A stretch of 64,000 bases of DNA from RGIG3178 sp942492795. GTDB lineage: Bacteria > Bacillota > Clostridia > Christensenellales > QAND01. Shown one piece after another: positions 25,675 to 34,413 of the stretch. The position numbers and the translations under genes are program-made. The stretch is from contig OW818639.1 in assembly GCA_942492795.1 (NCBI GenBank), positions 2,356,001 to 2,420,000 on the forward strand, read 5' to 3'. The notes under the pieces were generated by a model. That model ran no database searches. It was not told where the DNA came from and saw only the letters and a list, made by a program, of their open reading frames with translations. Position 1 is the first letter of the stretch, and the number at the start of each line of letters is the position of its first letter.

Positions 25675-26724
25675 ATGAGCAAATCCAATCTCCCGAAAAA
25701 AAAGCTTACCCCTATTGCCACCGCCGCCTTTTGTTCGCAGTTGGCCATGTTGCTTCGCGGCGGCGTTAGCGTGCATGAGTCTTTGCTGCTGCTCAACGAG
25801 GGTTCAAAGGGTACCGATGAATCCAAACTGCTGGAACTTCTGGCATCGGAAGCCGGGCACGGCGTACCTTTGTACAAAGCGATGGAACAAAGCGGATGCT
25901 TTTTGCGCTATGCTGTTGACATGGTTCGCATCGGCGAAACCGCGGGACGTTTGGAGGAAGTGCTGGACGCTTTGAGCCGCTATTATATGCGAAACGAGCG
26001 TTTGCGGCAGACGGCAAGAAGCGCGATCCTGCACCCGTTTGTCATGCTGTGTCTGTTGGTAGCGTTGGTTACCGTGTTGCTGATACGCGTTTTGCCCGTT
26101 TTTTCGCAAGTTTATGCGCAGCTTGGAACCGAAATGTCGCCGTTTGCGACCAGGTTGATGCTGTTTGGGCAATGGATGGGGCGAAGCGCTCTTGCTATCG
26201 GGATCGGACTGGTCGTTGTGTCTGTTTCCCTGGTTGTTCTATGGAAGAGTGCGGGAGGAAAGAACGCTGTTCTGCGGTTTTTAACATGGCTTCCGATCAC
26301 GCGATCTTTGATCCGCCAACAGAACAGCAGCCGTTTTTGTTTTGTCATGGCATTGATGTTAAAAAGCGGCATGTCTTTTGAACAATCCGCCGGCATGGCG
26401 CAACAATTGTTCCAAGGCGATGCGGCAGCGCGCATCCAAACGCTTCTGTCATCGCTTCAGAACGAACCTTTTGCGGCAGCGCTAACCAGGAGCGGATTGT
26501 TTGACACCGTAGACGCAAGGCTGCTGCAGGTCGGTGCGCGCGTCGGCGAAATGGATAATGCGATGGAAGATCTTGCGCAGCGCAGTGAAGATAAAAGCGA
26601 TGCGATGTTTTCCAGGATTGTCGGCATCATTGAACCTGCGATGGTAGCCCTGATGGGCTTGGTAGCCGGTATGGTGCTCCTGTCGGTTATGCTGCCGCTC
26701 TTGGGCATCATGGCTGCGATTTAG
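25675..26724 (+). CDS. pilC: Type II secretion/type IV pilus inner-membrane platform (GspF/PilC)
   Basis: 349 residues with two tandem T2SF domains (about 10-130 and 205-330), each ending in a long hydrophobic segment. AMLLRGGVSVHESLLLL and ALMLKSGMSFEQSAGMA are the repeated cytoplasmic helices; VGEMDNAMEDLAQR and the double IMAAI end are typical. It anchors the assembly ATPase and pilins in the membrane. RBS GGAG lies at the expected distance. Close relatives carry PilB nearby; none is in this locus. Confidence 0.92.
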   Translation: MSKSNLPKKKLTPIATAAFCSQLAMLLRGGVSVHESLLLLNEGSKGTDESKLLELLASEAGHGVPLYKAMEQSGCFLRYAVDMVRIGETAGRLEEVLDALSRYYMRNERLRQTARSAILHPFVMLCLLVALVTVLLIRVLPVFSQVYAQLGTEMSPFATRLMLFGQWMGRSALAIGIGLVVVSVSLVVLWKSAGGKNAVLRFLTWLPITRSLIRQQNSSRFCFVMALMLKSGMSFEQSAGMAQQLFQGDAAARIQTLLSSLQNEPFAAALTRSGLFDTVDARLLQVGARVGEMDNAMEDLAQRSEDKSDAMFSRIVGIIEPAMVALMGLVAGMVLLSVMLPLLGIMAAI

Positions 26725-26733
26725 GAGGTCGGC

Positions 26734-27063
26734 ATGGAACGTATTCTGATGCGCAGCAGAAGTCGATCGGGCTATGTGCTTTCATTGTTGATAACAGGCT
26801 TAATGATCTGCTTTTTGGTCATGGGCTCCTTGAACATACAGCGTTCCGTAAATGACAAACAGATGGCGCAGCTGATACGTACAGTCCGCCGGTATACCGT
26901 ACAATGCTATGCCTTGGAGGGACGTTATCCGGATAGTCTTGAATACCTTGAAAGCAATTATGGCTTGACATTGGATCGAAAGCTTTACGTGTATCACTAC
27001 CGTTTTCTTGGTGCCAATATATTGCCGCAGATTGCCGTCTTTGCGTTGGACGCCAAGGAATGA
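26734..27063 (+). CDS. Pseudopilin-like single-pass protein
   Basis: 109 residues. A short basic N-terminus (RSRSRSGYVLSLLITGLM) leads straight into a hydrophobic helix (about 13-33), followed by an alpha-helical stalk and a small globular end with a YPDSLEYLESNYGL segment. The layout is that of a type IV pilin or pseudopilin, but the canonical GFTLxE processing site is lost. Directly follows pilC with ten bases spacing. Confidence 0.7.
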   Translation: MERILMRSRSRSGYVLSLLITGLMICFLVMGSLNIQRSVNDKQMAQLIRTVRRYTVQCYALEGRYPDSLEYLESNYGLTLDRKLYVYHYRFLGANILPQIAVFALDAKE

Positions 27064-27073
27064 GGAGAGGGAC

Positions 27074-27559
27074 ATGACCAAAAGGCATACCTTTGTAAGC
27101 GTATGGCTGTCGTTGGCGCTGGGCTTGGTATTTGCCCTTTGTGCTCTGTTCGTCGTTCTTTTTGGCGCGGATGTCTACACCTCGGTTCTTAGCGATTCTT
27201 CCGCCAACGATCTGAACCGCACGGCTACGCTCTATATCGCAAACAAGGTGCGGCAAAGTGATGTTAAAAGCGGTGTTGCCGTCGGTGAAGTCGAGGGGGA
27301 TACGGCTCTTGTTTTGCGGGAGATGGTAGACGGCGAACCCGTTCTGACCTATCTGTACCTGTATGACGGCAATCTGTGCGAGGTCAGTGCCGTTGAGGGC
27401 ACGTCCATAACGAAGGGTTCAGGACAGCCGGTGATGCCGCTTAATACTTTTGCCTTACTCATGGATAAAACGGGCTTGATTCGCGTTTCCCTTTCCGACC
27501 GTTCGGGACACAGCGCAGAGTTGGTGCTGGCTTTGCGCACAGCAGAGGGCAAGCCATGA
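27074..27559 (+). CDS. DUF4860-type pilus-associated membrane protein
   Basis: 161 residues from the ATG after GAGGAGAGGGAC. One membrane helix (about 8-32), then a beta-rich extracellular part with ADVYTSVLSDSSANDLNRT, the pattern of DUF4860 proteins found with Clostridial type IV pilus genes. Probable minor pseudopilin. Four bases overlap the next gene, indicating coupled translation. Confidence 0.7.
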   Translation: MTKRHTFVSVWLSLALGLVFALCALFVVLFGADVYTSVLSDSSANDLNRTATLYIANKVRQSDVKSGVAVGEVEGDTALVLREMVDGEPVLTYLYLYDGNLCEVSAVEGTSITKGSGQPVMPLNTFALLMDKTGLIRVSLSDRSGHSAELVLALRTAEGKP

Positions 27560-27969
27560 ACGAGCGTTCTGCCAAGCTGTTTTTTTTGGAATTGATACTC
27601 ATGCTCTTGAGCTTCGCGCTCTGCGCGGTCGTATGCATACGGATCTTCGCCAATGCCCACCGGATAAGCGCACAAAGCCGGCAAACCTCCGCCGCCATCG
27701 TCAAAGCGCAGACGGCTGCAGAAACCTTTAAGGCATCCGCTTGGACGGACGCGGGAGCGCTGCTGGGAGCCGATACGCAGGGCAATCGGATCATCGTATA
27801 CTATGATCCGTCCTGGCAGACGGTAAAGGGAACGAGCGAGCGCATGCTTACAATGTTGGTTGACTCTGACGGTATGCTGCAAACCGCGCTTATCACGGTA
27901 TCACTGGATGGAAATATCCTTTTTGCGCTGACCGCTTGCCGACCCGCTTTGGGAGGGACAGCGCCATGA
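27556..27969 (+). CDS. Minor pilin-like membrane protein
   Basis: 137 residues with one N-terminal membrane helix (about 9-31, LILMLLSFALCAVV) and a beta-rich end. A conserved polar face (ANAHRISAQSRQTSAA) continues the helix, as in pseudopilin stalks. No characterised family recognised. Overlaps both neighbours by four bases. Confidence 0.6.
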   Translation: MNERSAKLFFLELILMLLSFALCAVVCIRIFANAHRISAQSRQTSAAIVKAQTAAETFKASAWTDAGALLGADTQGNRIIVYYDPSWQTVKGTSERMLTMLVDSDGMLQTALITVSLDGNILFALTACRPALGGTAP

Positions 27970-28388
27970 GAAATCGGTCTTCCCTGCGCCCGCCGCTGGG
28001 TGTCGGCATTTTGACGGTGTTGACAGTGCTTGTCGTTTTGCTGCTGTGTTCTTTTTCGGTCATGTCACTGTTGTCGGCGAATGCCGATGCAAACCTTACC
28101 GGAAAAGCCAAAGCCTCTGTCACGGCCTACTATGAGGCGGATTCTCAAGCGGAACGGAAAGTTGCCGATATAGCCATTGCATTGCAAAACACAAGCGCAT
28201 GGCAGCAGGCGCTCGCTTCGCTGAATGTCGACGTTGCGATAATGAACGATCATGCGCTGCTCAGCTTTAGGATCAAGCTTGATAAACAAGCTTTATGGGT
28301 CGGTCTTGATCAGCGTTTGGAAAACGGCAAACCCGTCGGAGCCTTTACGCGAACCCGTTGGCAGATTTCATCCGATATTTCGCAGTAA
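27966..28388 (+). CDS. Pilin-like membrane protein
   Basis: 140 residues from the ATG that follows GGGAGGGA by seven bases. An arginine-rich tip, one membrane helix (about 12-33, VGILTVLTVLVVLLLCSFS), then an acidic helical stalk and a small C-terminal domain. Sequence unlike known pilins but layout and position indicate a minor pilus component. Confidence 0.6.
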   Translation: MRNRSSLRPPLGVGILTVLTVLVVLLLCSFSVMSLLSANADANLTGKAKASVTAYYEADSQAERKVADIAIALQNTSAWQQALASLNVDVAIMNDHALLSFRIKLDKQALWVGLDQRLENGKPVGAFTRTRWQISSDISQ

Positions 28389-28434
28389 CAAGGGATCCGA
28401 TTTTGACGGCAGAATACGGGAAAAGAGGGACAAA

Positions 28435-29496
28435 ATGGAACTATTATCATTGTTGCAGGAAGTTGTTGAGTTGGGCGTATCCGACGTTTTCATCATCGCA
28501 GGACGTCCTTTGTGTTATAAACGCAATGAGAAAATTCAAAACTGCAGCGAAGAAAAGCTGACACCCGAAGCGACTGAAAAGATGCTCCAAAGCATCTACC
28601 GGATCGCCAATGGGCGCGCCATGGAACGGCTGTTGCTTAACGGGGACGACGACTTTTCCTTCTCGCTTGCGGGGATCGCCCGTTTTCGCATCAGCGCATA
28701 CCGCCAGCGCGGCTCGCTCGCAGCGGTGATTCGGGTGGTTCCGTTTTCCCTGCCCGATCCGGCTGCACTTTCCATTCCCGAGGATGTGCTTCGCTTTGCC
28801 GATTTGCCTCATGGGCTTGTTCTTGTAACGGGGCCGTCCGGCAGCGGGAAATCAACCACGCTTGCCTGCATCATCGACCGCATCAACCAGTCGCGCAATG
28901 CGCATATCATAACCCTTGAGGATCCCATTGAATTCCTTCATCCGCATAAAAACAGCATCGTCAGCCAGCGTGAAATTGAGCTCGATACCGAAAGCTATGT
29001 CGTAGCGCTGCGTGCCGCACTGCGGCAGAGCCCTGACGTTATCCTCATCGGAGAACTGCGCGATATGGATACCATCAGCATCGCCATGACGGCAGCGGAA
29101 ACCGGGCACCTTGTCATATCCACGCTGCATACCTTGGGCGCAGCCAATACGGTGGACCGTATCGTGGATGTCTTTCCTGCACAGCGGCAGACGCAGATCC
29201 GTCTCCAACTCTCCATGGTGCTCCAGGGTGTTGTATCCCAGCAGCTATTGCCTGCACGCGATGACAAACTTCTGCCTGTCTTTGAAATCATGCGCAGCAA
29301 CAACGCTGTGAGAAATATGATCCGCGAAGCAAAAACGCATCAGCTTCATACGGTGATTGCCGCGGGCATGGATCAGGGAATGTGCAGCATGGATTCCGGA
29401 CTTTATACCATGGTTCAAAACGGCGAAATCGACGCACAAACAGCCATCGTGCGAAGTCTTGCACCGGAATTGCTTCAGAAGCGCCTGCGCTTGTAG
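28435..29496 (+). CDS. pilT: PilT-like type IV pilus retraction ATPase
   Basis: 353 residues. Walker A GPSGSGKST (133-141), Asp box ITLEDPIEFLH, Walker B DVILIGELRD, His box HLVISTLHTLGAA and, decisive for PilT rather than PilB, AVRNMIREAKTHQ (compare AIRNLIRE). It powers pilus retraction in known systems. Here it is the only ATPase in the operon. The start chosen has GAGGGAC upstream; a longer frame would overlap the previous gene. A strong terminator follows about 110 bp after the stop. Confidence 0.92.
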   Translation: MELLSLLQEVVELGVSDVFIIAGRPLCYKRNEKIQNCSEEKLTPEATEKMLQSIYRIANGRAMERLLLNGDDDFSFSLAGIARFRISAYRQRGSLAAVIRVVPFSLPDPAALSIPEDVLRFADLPHGLVLVTGPSGSGKSTTLACIIDRINQSRNAHIITLEDPIEFLHPHKNSIVSQREIELDTESYVVALRAALRQSPDVILIGELRDMDTISIAMTAAETGHLVISTLHTLGAANTVDRIVDVFPAQRQTQIRLQLSMVLQGVVSQQLLPARDDKLLPVFEIMRSNNAVRNMIREAKTHQLHTVIAAGMDQGMCSMDSGLYTMVQNGEIDAQTAIVRSLAPELLQKRLRL

Positions 29497-29607
29497 TCTT
29501 GTTTATTCTTCAGGCAAATACAGGTATTGCGGGCCTATTTTTATACAATGCTTGGTTTAACCATGTATGCGTTTACAAAATAAAATTATTTCATTTTTTT
29601 ACTTCCC

Positions 29608-29646
29608 GGCCGCAGAGCTATTGTTGCGATAGCTGCGGCCTTTTTT
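29608..29646 (+). terminator. Terminator of the pilus operon
   Basis: GGCCGCAG (29608-29615) pairs with CTGCGGCC (29633-29640) and a T-run follows. Confidence 0.8.
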
Positions 29647-29846
29647 GATTGAAATCGATTGCGACGGGTGATTTTGGGGTCGTATTTCTGCGCACGGGAG
29701 CTTGAAAGCTGGATTTGAAAGGTCTATAATCTCTCGTTGTACCCTGTTTCCCGTTTCGTGCCGGGATGCTCTTTCTCCGGCGCATTAAGGAAATCGGAAC
29801 CACGCCCGGCTTGTTGCGGTACAACAATTGATTCTTATAATTTATT

Positions 29847-29875
29847 TGTTAAATGTTGCTCATGCGCCTATAATG
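29847..29875 (+). promoter_or_regulatory. Promoter upstream of the MFS transporter
   Basis: TTGTTA (29847-29852) and a perfect TATAAT (29870-29875) with 17-base spacing. Downstream is a hairpin CCCGAAT/ATTCGGG (29932-29950) just before the leader ribosome site. The rest of 29497-30010 (514 bp) holds only the pilus terminator and short unsupported frames. Confidence 0.7.
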
Positions 29876-29974
29876 GGGTAAGGCTTTCCCGCAAATGGGC
29901 ATTTCCGCCGATTGTTGCTTCCTGGATTGCACCCGAATCCGGTATTCGGGGATGCACAGGAGGTTATATAAAAT

Positions 29975-30010
29975 ATGCAGCCGTACCAACCACACGGTAG
30001 ATGGATGTGA
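29975..30010 (+). CDS. Possible 11-residue leader peptide of the MFS gene
   Basis: AGGAGG (29958-29963) is followed 11 bases on by an ATG opening MQPYQPHGRWM, whose TGA ends directly before the transporter ATG. The transporter itself has only a weak ribosome site. Translational coupling or attenuation by this peptide is inferred. Confidence 0.4.
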   Translation: MQPYQPHGRWM

Positions 30011-31273
30011 ATGATGGAAACGGAACCAACCAAATTAAAAGAACGAGATCGCACCAAACTCTGGACTTTCCCCTTTCTGAAAATCATGGGCATCAATTCC
30101 TTTGTCACGCTGAGCAACAGCATGGTGATGCAGGCGTTGCCGCTCTATGTCATGGACCTCGGGGCCAGCAAATCCGTTGCCGGTCTGCTTACAGCGTTTT
30201 TTACCGTAGCGGCGCTTGCCTGCAGGCCATTCTTTGGCAATATGGTCGATACAAAAGGGCGCAGGATTACGCTTCTGATCGGATGCGGAATCTTTGTGGT
30301 CACCAGCCTTTCCTATTCGATCGCTCCGGTTATCGTGCTGATCATGATCATCCGTTCACTGCAGGGATTCGGCAACAGTGCCTATTCCACCGCTGCGGGC
30401 ACGATCGTTGCCGATATACTTCCGCCCAGCCGGATCGCGGAAGGCATCGGTTATTACGGTATTTCCTTCAACGTTGCCACCGCCTTCGGACCTGCGCTGA
30501 TGCTTTTTCTAAGCGGACATTTCGGATACTCGTCCGTCTTTATAACAACTTCTGCCATCAGTCTTTTTGCACTGCTGTTTGCCATGACGATCAACTATGA
30601 GAAAAAGAAAATTTCGCCCGAACAAAACAGCAAGGCTTCCGCTGCGGATGCCAACGGATTAAACGAAGCGGTCACAGGCAAGAAGAAGGAGAAGTTCAGC
30701 CTTGACAAAGTCATCGAGAAAACCGCCATACCGGGCGCTTTGGTTATGATTTTAACCGGATGCCCGATGGGACTTACCGGGACATTCCTTGTCAAATTCG
30801 GCCAGACCCTTAACATCTCCGGCATTGGCTTGTACTTTACCTTCAACGCGATCGCCATGATCGCCAGCCGTATGTTCGTCGGACGGCTTTGCGACCGGAT
30901 CGGCGCACATCGGGCTCTACCGCCGGGGCTTTTCCTGATCCTTTGCGGTGTGTTGACGATCGCCACTTCCCATTCGCTTGTCCAGTTTTGTATTGCAGCG
31001 CTGTTCATGGGCTTCGGATACGGCATTTTGAATCCGACGATACAAGCGTTTACCATTCGTTCCGCACCTTCGAACCGAAGGGGTGCGGCAAGCGCAACTT
31101 ACTATTCCGCCATTGACATAGGCAGCGGCGTTGGATCCATGATGGGCGGCATATTGGCGCAGACCATCGGCTTTGCGCTGACATTCGGCCTGTATTCCTT
31201 CTTTATTGTCGGCGCCAGCATCATGTTCGTCTTCGTACTGCGCAAAAAGATACTGCAATCGACAAATTCATAA
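30011..31273 (+). CDS. Major facilitator superfamily transporter
   Basis: 420 residues with 12 predicted membrane helices and a charged central loop (about 195-235). N-terminal signature segments FGNMVDTKGRRITLLIG and LQGFGNSAYSTAAGTIVADILPPSRIAEGIGYYG match the drug/sugar efflux MFS motif A and C pattern. Substrate cannot be told; multidrug efflux is most likely. Translation may be coupled to the leader 29975-30010. Terminator at 31292-31324. Confidence 0.86.
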   Translation: MMETEPTKLKERDRTKLWTFPFLKIMGINSFVTLSNSMVMQALPLYVMDLGASKSVAGLLTAFFTVAALACRPFFGNMVDTKGRRITLLIGCGIFVVTSLSYSIAPVIVLIMIIRSLQGFGNSAYSTAAGTIVADILPPSRIAEGIGYYGISFNVATAFGPALMLFLSGHFGYSSVFITTSAISLFALLFAMTINYEKKKISPEQNSKASAADANGLNEAVTGKKKEKFSLDKVIEKTAIPGALVMILTGCPMGLTGTFLVKFGQTLNISGIGLYFTFNAIAMIASRMFVGRLCDRIGAHRALPPGLFLILCGVLTIATSHSLVQFCIAALFMGFGYGILNPTIQAFTIRSAPSNRRGAASATYYSAIDIGSGVGSMMGGILAQTIGFALTFGLYSFFIVGASIMFVFVLRKKILQSTNS

Positions 31274-31291
31274 AAATACAAGCACATGGTA

Positions 31292-31324
31292 AAACAAGCG
31301 CCGCCTTTTAGGCGGCGCTTGTTT
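31292..31324. terminator. Bidirectional terminator
   Basis: Fourteen-base arms AAACAAGCGCCGCC/GGCGGCGCTTGTTT between convergent MFS and DUF3788 genes. Confidence 0.85.
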
Positions 31325-31341
31325 GTATTGAATCCGATTCT

Positions 31342-31776
31342 TTAATTAAGCTTCCTCTTCGGTCTAACGCGCAACGAAATCAGTTTGACGGCGTCATCAA
31401 GAACGTTTTCATCCAGAATATCCATCATCAGCCAACGCCCGCCTGCCGAAAAACGTGTTCTCTGGTAGAGTTCCCGTGTGTAGGCACTCAAACCGGGCAG
31501 CAGCAACTCCGTCTCCTGCTGCTCCTTATTGCCGATCACGATGAGGGCTGTGCAGCAGCCTTCCCTTGGATACAGCGTGCACAACGCTTTGCCGGAGCAT
31601 CTGTATTTGACCGTCCAGCCGGGCACATCGAATCCGTTGTAGGAAAATTGGGGTTCAACGCCATATAAATCTGCAATCGTTGAACATAGCGCATTAAAAT
31701 TGGGGTTTTTGATATAGTCCGCAACTTGCTCAAGCGTCGGTTGCAACGCTGAGCCGTAGGCGTCACTCCAAAGCAT
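31342..31776 (-). CDS. DUF3788 family protein
   Basis: 144 residues with the DUF3788 layout: an early LQPTLEQVADYI helix, WTVKYRCSGKALCTLYPREG strands, and an RWLMMDILDENVLDDAVKLISLR end. Cytoplasmic, no known activity. GGGG eight bases before the ATG. It stands alone between the MFS gene and the zinc transporter. Confidence 0.72.
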   Translation of the reverse strand: MLWSDAYGSALQPTLEQVADYIKNPNFNALCSTIADLYGVEPQFSYNGFDVPGWTVKYRCSGKALCTLYPREGCCTALIVIGNKEQQETELLLPGLSAYTRELYQRTRFSAGGRWLMMDILDENVLDDAVKLISLRVRPKRKLN

Positions 31777-31845
31777 GCCTGTATCCCCTTTGCGTTTTAT
31801 TCCTTTATTCTATTTATTATTGTTTTATATGTCAACGTTAACATT

Positions 31846-32691
31846 TTATGATGCTTCTTCTTCATGCACGCGATGGCGGTGTCTGAACCGTATGATTCCT
31901 TTGTGCGTTCCCAGCACCAGAAGATAAACCACCGTACCAAAAACCGCAATGCACGCTCCGGACGGGACACCGGCGTAATAGGATATCAGCAACCCGAACA
32001 GGCAGAACGCAAAACTCAGTACCATAGATGCGGCAATGACCTTGCCAATGGATCGAAAAAAGATTTTCGCCAAAGAAACCGGTATGGTCATCAACGCTAT
32101 GGTCAACACGATGCCGACGATCTTTAAAAGTACGATGATGCCGACCGGAATCATGATATAAACAACCCATGACAACAACCGGGTTTGGATGCCGCGGGCT
32201 GCGGCGTAGCTCTCGTCGAACAGGAAAAGCATCAGATGGTTGTACAGCATGAAGAAAAGCACAAGGATGATCGCCGTAAACGCTGCAATATACCAAAGGT
32301 AAGCGGTTGAAACAGAGAGAATGTCGCCAAACAGATAGCTTGTCATATCCGGCATGTAACCCGGCGCTATCGCGATGAACAGAATGCCCAGTGCCATGCC
32401 GAAGGACCATAGAATACCCATCATCGTATCCGCATTCAACTTGTTCTGCGGCGTTTTGCGCATCAGCGCGGATGCCAATACGGCAAATGCGACGCCGCCG
32501 ATGATGGGCTCGAACCCCAGAAGATATCCCAGGCCGATGCCGCCAAAAGATGCATGGGCAATGCCTCCGGACATGCTGATAAGCTTCCTCTCGATGGCGA
32601 TGGTCCCTATGATGCCGATAACGATACTGGCCAGCAGTGCCGCTATAAGCGCGTTGCGCATAAACGCATAATGGAAAATCGCTTCTATCAT
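31846..32691 (-). CDS. znuB: Zinc/manganese ABC transporter permease (ZnuB-like)
   Basis: 281 residues with 8 hydrophobic segments of the ABC-3 family, including MSGGIAHASFGGIGLGYLLG (about 39-58). Starts by an ATGA overlap with znuC. Forms the channel of the ABC importer; the histidine-rich C-tail (RHRHRVHEEE) is compatible with metal handling. Confidence 0.93.
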   Translation of the reverse strand: MIEAIFHYAFMRNALIAALLASIVIGIIGTIAIERKLISMSGGIAHASFGGIGLGYLLGFEPIIGGVAFAVLASALMRKTPQNKLNADTMMGILWSFGMALGILFIAIAPGYMPDMTSYLFGDILSVSTAYLWYIAAFTAIILVLFFMLYNHLMLFLFDESYAAARGIQTRLLSWVVYIMIPVGIIVLLKIVGIVLTIALMTIPVSLAKIFFRSIGKVIAASMVLSFAFCLFGLLISYYAGVPSGACIAVFGTVVYLLVLGTHKGIIRFRHRHRVHEEEAS

Positions 32692-33374
32692 ATCGCAAGC
32701 CCGCCTTTAAGCTTTTCCTTCAGAACAGCCGGATCGTCGTATTGTTCAACCGTGCCATGCACAAACAACGCCTTGTCCGCAATGTCCAGGGCGGTGTTTA
32801 CGTGATGGCTTGCCATGATGATGGTCTTATCCGACTTGAGTGTGCCAAGCAGCATATACAAATCCCTTACGGCGTCAATATCAAGGTTTGCATCCGGCTC
32901 ATCCAGCGCGATGATCGCCGCTTCCGATGCCAATACCCGGGCGATAACGGCTCGTCTTAATTGCCCGCCCGAAAGTTGTCCGATTCCCCGCCCTTCAAAC
33001 CCGCGAAGTCCGACCCGTTCGATCGCCTGCATCGCAGTCTTTTTTTCAGCGTCGCTATACCGAAAGAAAGGCCGGATCCTTCCAGGCAGCGTTCCCATCA
33101 GCACCAGTTCACGCACTGTCAGCGGAAAGGAGAGATCGAATTCCGTTCCCTGCGGCACATACCCAACAGCGCCTTCCGTGCGCGCAATCGTGCCCTCGTC
33201 CGGCTTTAAAAGCCCCGCGATCAATTTGATCAGCGTGCTCTTACCGCCTCCGTTCGGACCTATAAGCACTGTAAGCGAATGCTGCGGCAGCGAAAAAGAA
33301 ACGCTGTGCAGCGCGCACACCTCGCCGTAGCAGAATCTCGCATTGTCAGATCTGATGCTGTTGTTATTTTGCAT
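32688..33374 (-). CDS. znuC: Zinc ABC transporter ATP-binding protein (ZnuC-like)
   Basis: 228 residues. Walker A GPNGGGKST, Q-loop VPQGTEFDLSFPLTV, signature LSGGQLRR, Walker B IIALDEPDANLD and the H-loop in ASHHVN. Energises uptake through ZnuB. Overlaps znuA by 11 bp and znuB by four, so the three are translated as a unit. Confidence 0.93.
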   Translation of the reverse strand: MQNNNSIRSDNARFCYGEVCALHSVSFSLPQHSLTVLIGPNGGGKSTLIKLIAGLLKPDEGTIARTEGAVGYVPQGTEFDLSFPLTVRELVLMGTLPGRIRPFFRYSDAEKKTAMQAIERVGLRGFEGRGIGQLSGGQLRRAVIARVLASEAAIIALDEPDANLDIDAVRDLYMLLGTLKSDKTIIMASHHVNTALDIADKALFVHGTVEQYDDPAVLKEKLKGGLAI

Positions 33375-34248
33375 GCGTCAATACGTTTACGATATCCCGT
33401 AACGCTCCAATATAATCTTTGGCCAACGGCGCCACAGCGAGTGCTGTGCCCCCGATTTCTTTGGCAAGCGTCACCGCTTGATTATCGTCATACTCCTGCT
33501 GGTACAATACGGTGGTGATGCCGTTGGATCTGGCAAAATCGATGACCTGCTGCATGTCCTTTGCGCTGGCTTGCTTGCCTTCCATTTCAATGGAAACCAT
33601 CTTTAAGCCGTAGTCATCCGCAAAATAGGAATAGGCGGGATGATAGACGATAAACGAGCGGTTCTTCAGGGTTTTAAAGGAGGTTGTTATCTCTTCGTCT
33701 AGCGATTGAAGCTGCGCAATATAGTTCGACGCGTTGGCTGCATAAGTTGCCTTGTTGGCCGGATCATAAGCTGAAAGCTCGTCCGCAATCTTCTGCACCA
33801 TGACGATGGCGCGCTTTGGCGAAAGCCATATGTGGTGATCGATCCCTCCCTCGCCCTCGTGCGTCTCGCTGGATGGAAGGAGCTTGTATCTCGCCGCTAC
33901 GGTTGCCTGCAAATCGACGACGCGAATGTTCGGGTTGAAATCATGCAGCTTGGGAAGGATGGAGACATTTTCAGACGGCAAGCGCAGCGTGAAATACAAA
34001 GCCGCATCGGAAAGCTGTCTCATCACTGTCGCCGTGGGCTGATAGTTTTCTGGGTTGTTGCCCGGTGGCACCATCGTTACGACCTGCACCAGATTGCCGG
34101 CTACTTTTTCCACAAATTCGGCTTCCGGCACAATGCCGACCGCTACGACTGTCTTTTTGCTGCCATTGCTGTTTTGGGTCGGTCTTCCACTGCACGACAG
34201 ACAGGCCAGCAGCAGAAAAGCCAAAATACCAACCATAATCCGCTTCAT
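33364..34248 (-). CDS. znuA: Zinc ABC transporter substrate-binding lipoprotein (ZnuA-like)
   Basis: 294 residues of cluster A-I solute-binding protein. Lipobox LACLSCSG (Cys16 or Cys19), metal-binding His segment DHHIWLSPKRA near 155, YHPAYSYFADDYGLK and a conserved Asp/Glu in YQQEYDDNQ. The short charged loop before DHH (SSETHEGEGG) corresponds to the zinc-scavenging His/acidic loop of ZnuA. Preceded by a perfect palindrome, expected Zur site. Confidence 0.93.
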   Translation of the reverse strand: MKRIMVGILAFLLLACLSCSGRPTQNSNGSKKTVVAVGIVPEAEFVEKVAGNLVQVVTMVPPGNNPENYQPTATVMRQLSDAALYFTLRLPSENVSILPKLHDFNPNIRVVDLQATVAARYKLLPSSETHEGEGGIDHHIWLSPKRAIVMVQKIADELSAYDPANKATYAANASNYIAQLQSLDEEITTSFKTLKNRSFIVYHPAYSYFADDYGLKMVSIEMEGKQASAKDMQQVIDFARSNGITTVLYQQEYDDNQAVTLAKEIGGTALAVAPLAKDYIGALRDIVNVLTHAK

Positions 34249-34259
34249 TTGTCATCACC

Positions 34260-34282
34260 TTATTGCAATAATATTGCAATAA
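34260..34282. promoter_or_regulatory. Zur/Fur-type operator upstream of znuA
   Basis: A perfect inverted repeat: 11-base arms (TTATTGCAATA and its complement) around one central A, 12 bp before the znuA start codon. The 7-1-7 core is the Fur-family layout and the Zur-like gene lies next to it. Confidence 0.8.
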
Positions 34283-34413
34283 AAAAATAGCATGTATGGA
34301 GACGTTTGTCAATCTGCATCCCTCGGGACCAGAGTCGACATTGCTTCGTATGTATATCTTTTACTTTATTATTACCTTTTTAAGAAAACAGGTTGGCGGC
34401 GTTTGTTTGAAGG

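Noticed and set aside
28252..28434. A longer N-terminus for PilT.
   Set aside because: It overlaps the previous gene in another frame, and the residues before MELLSL do not look like PilT.
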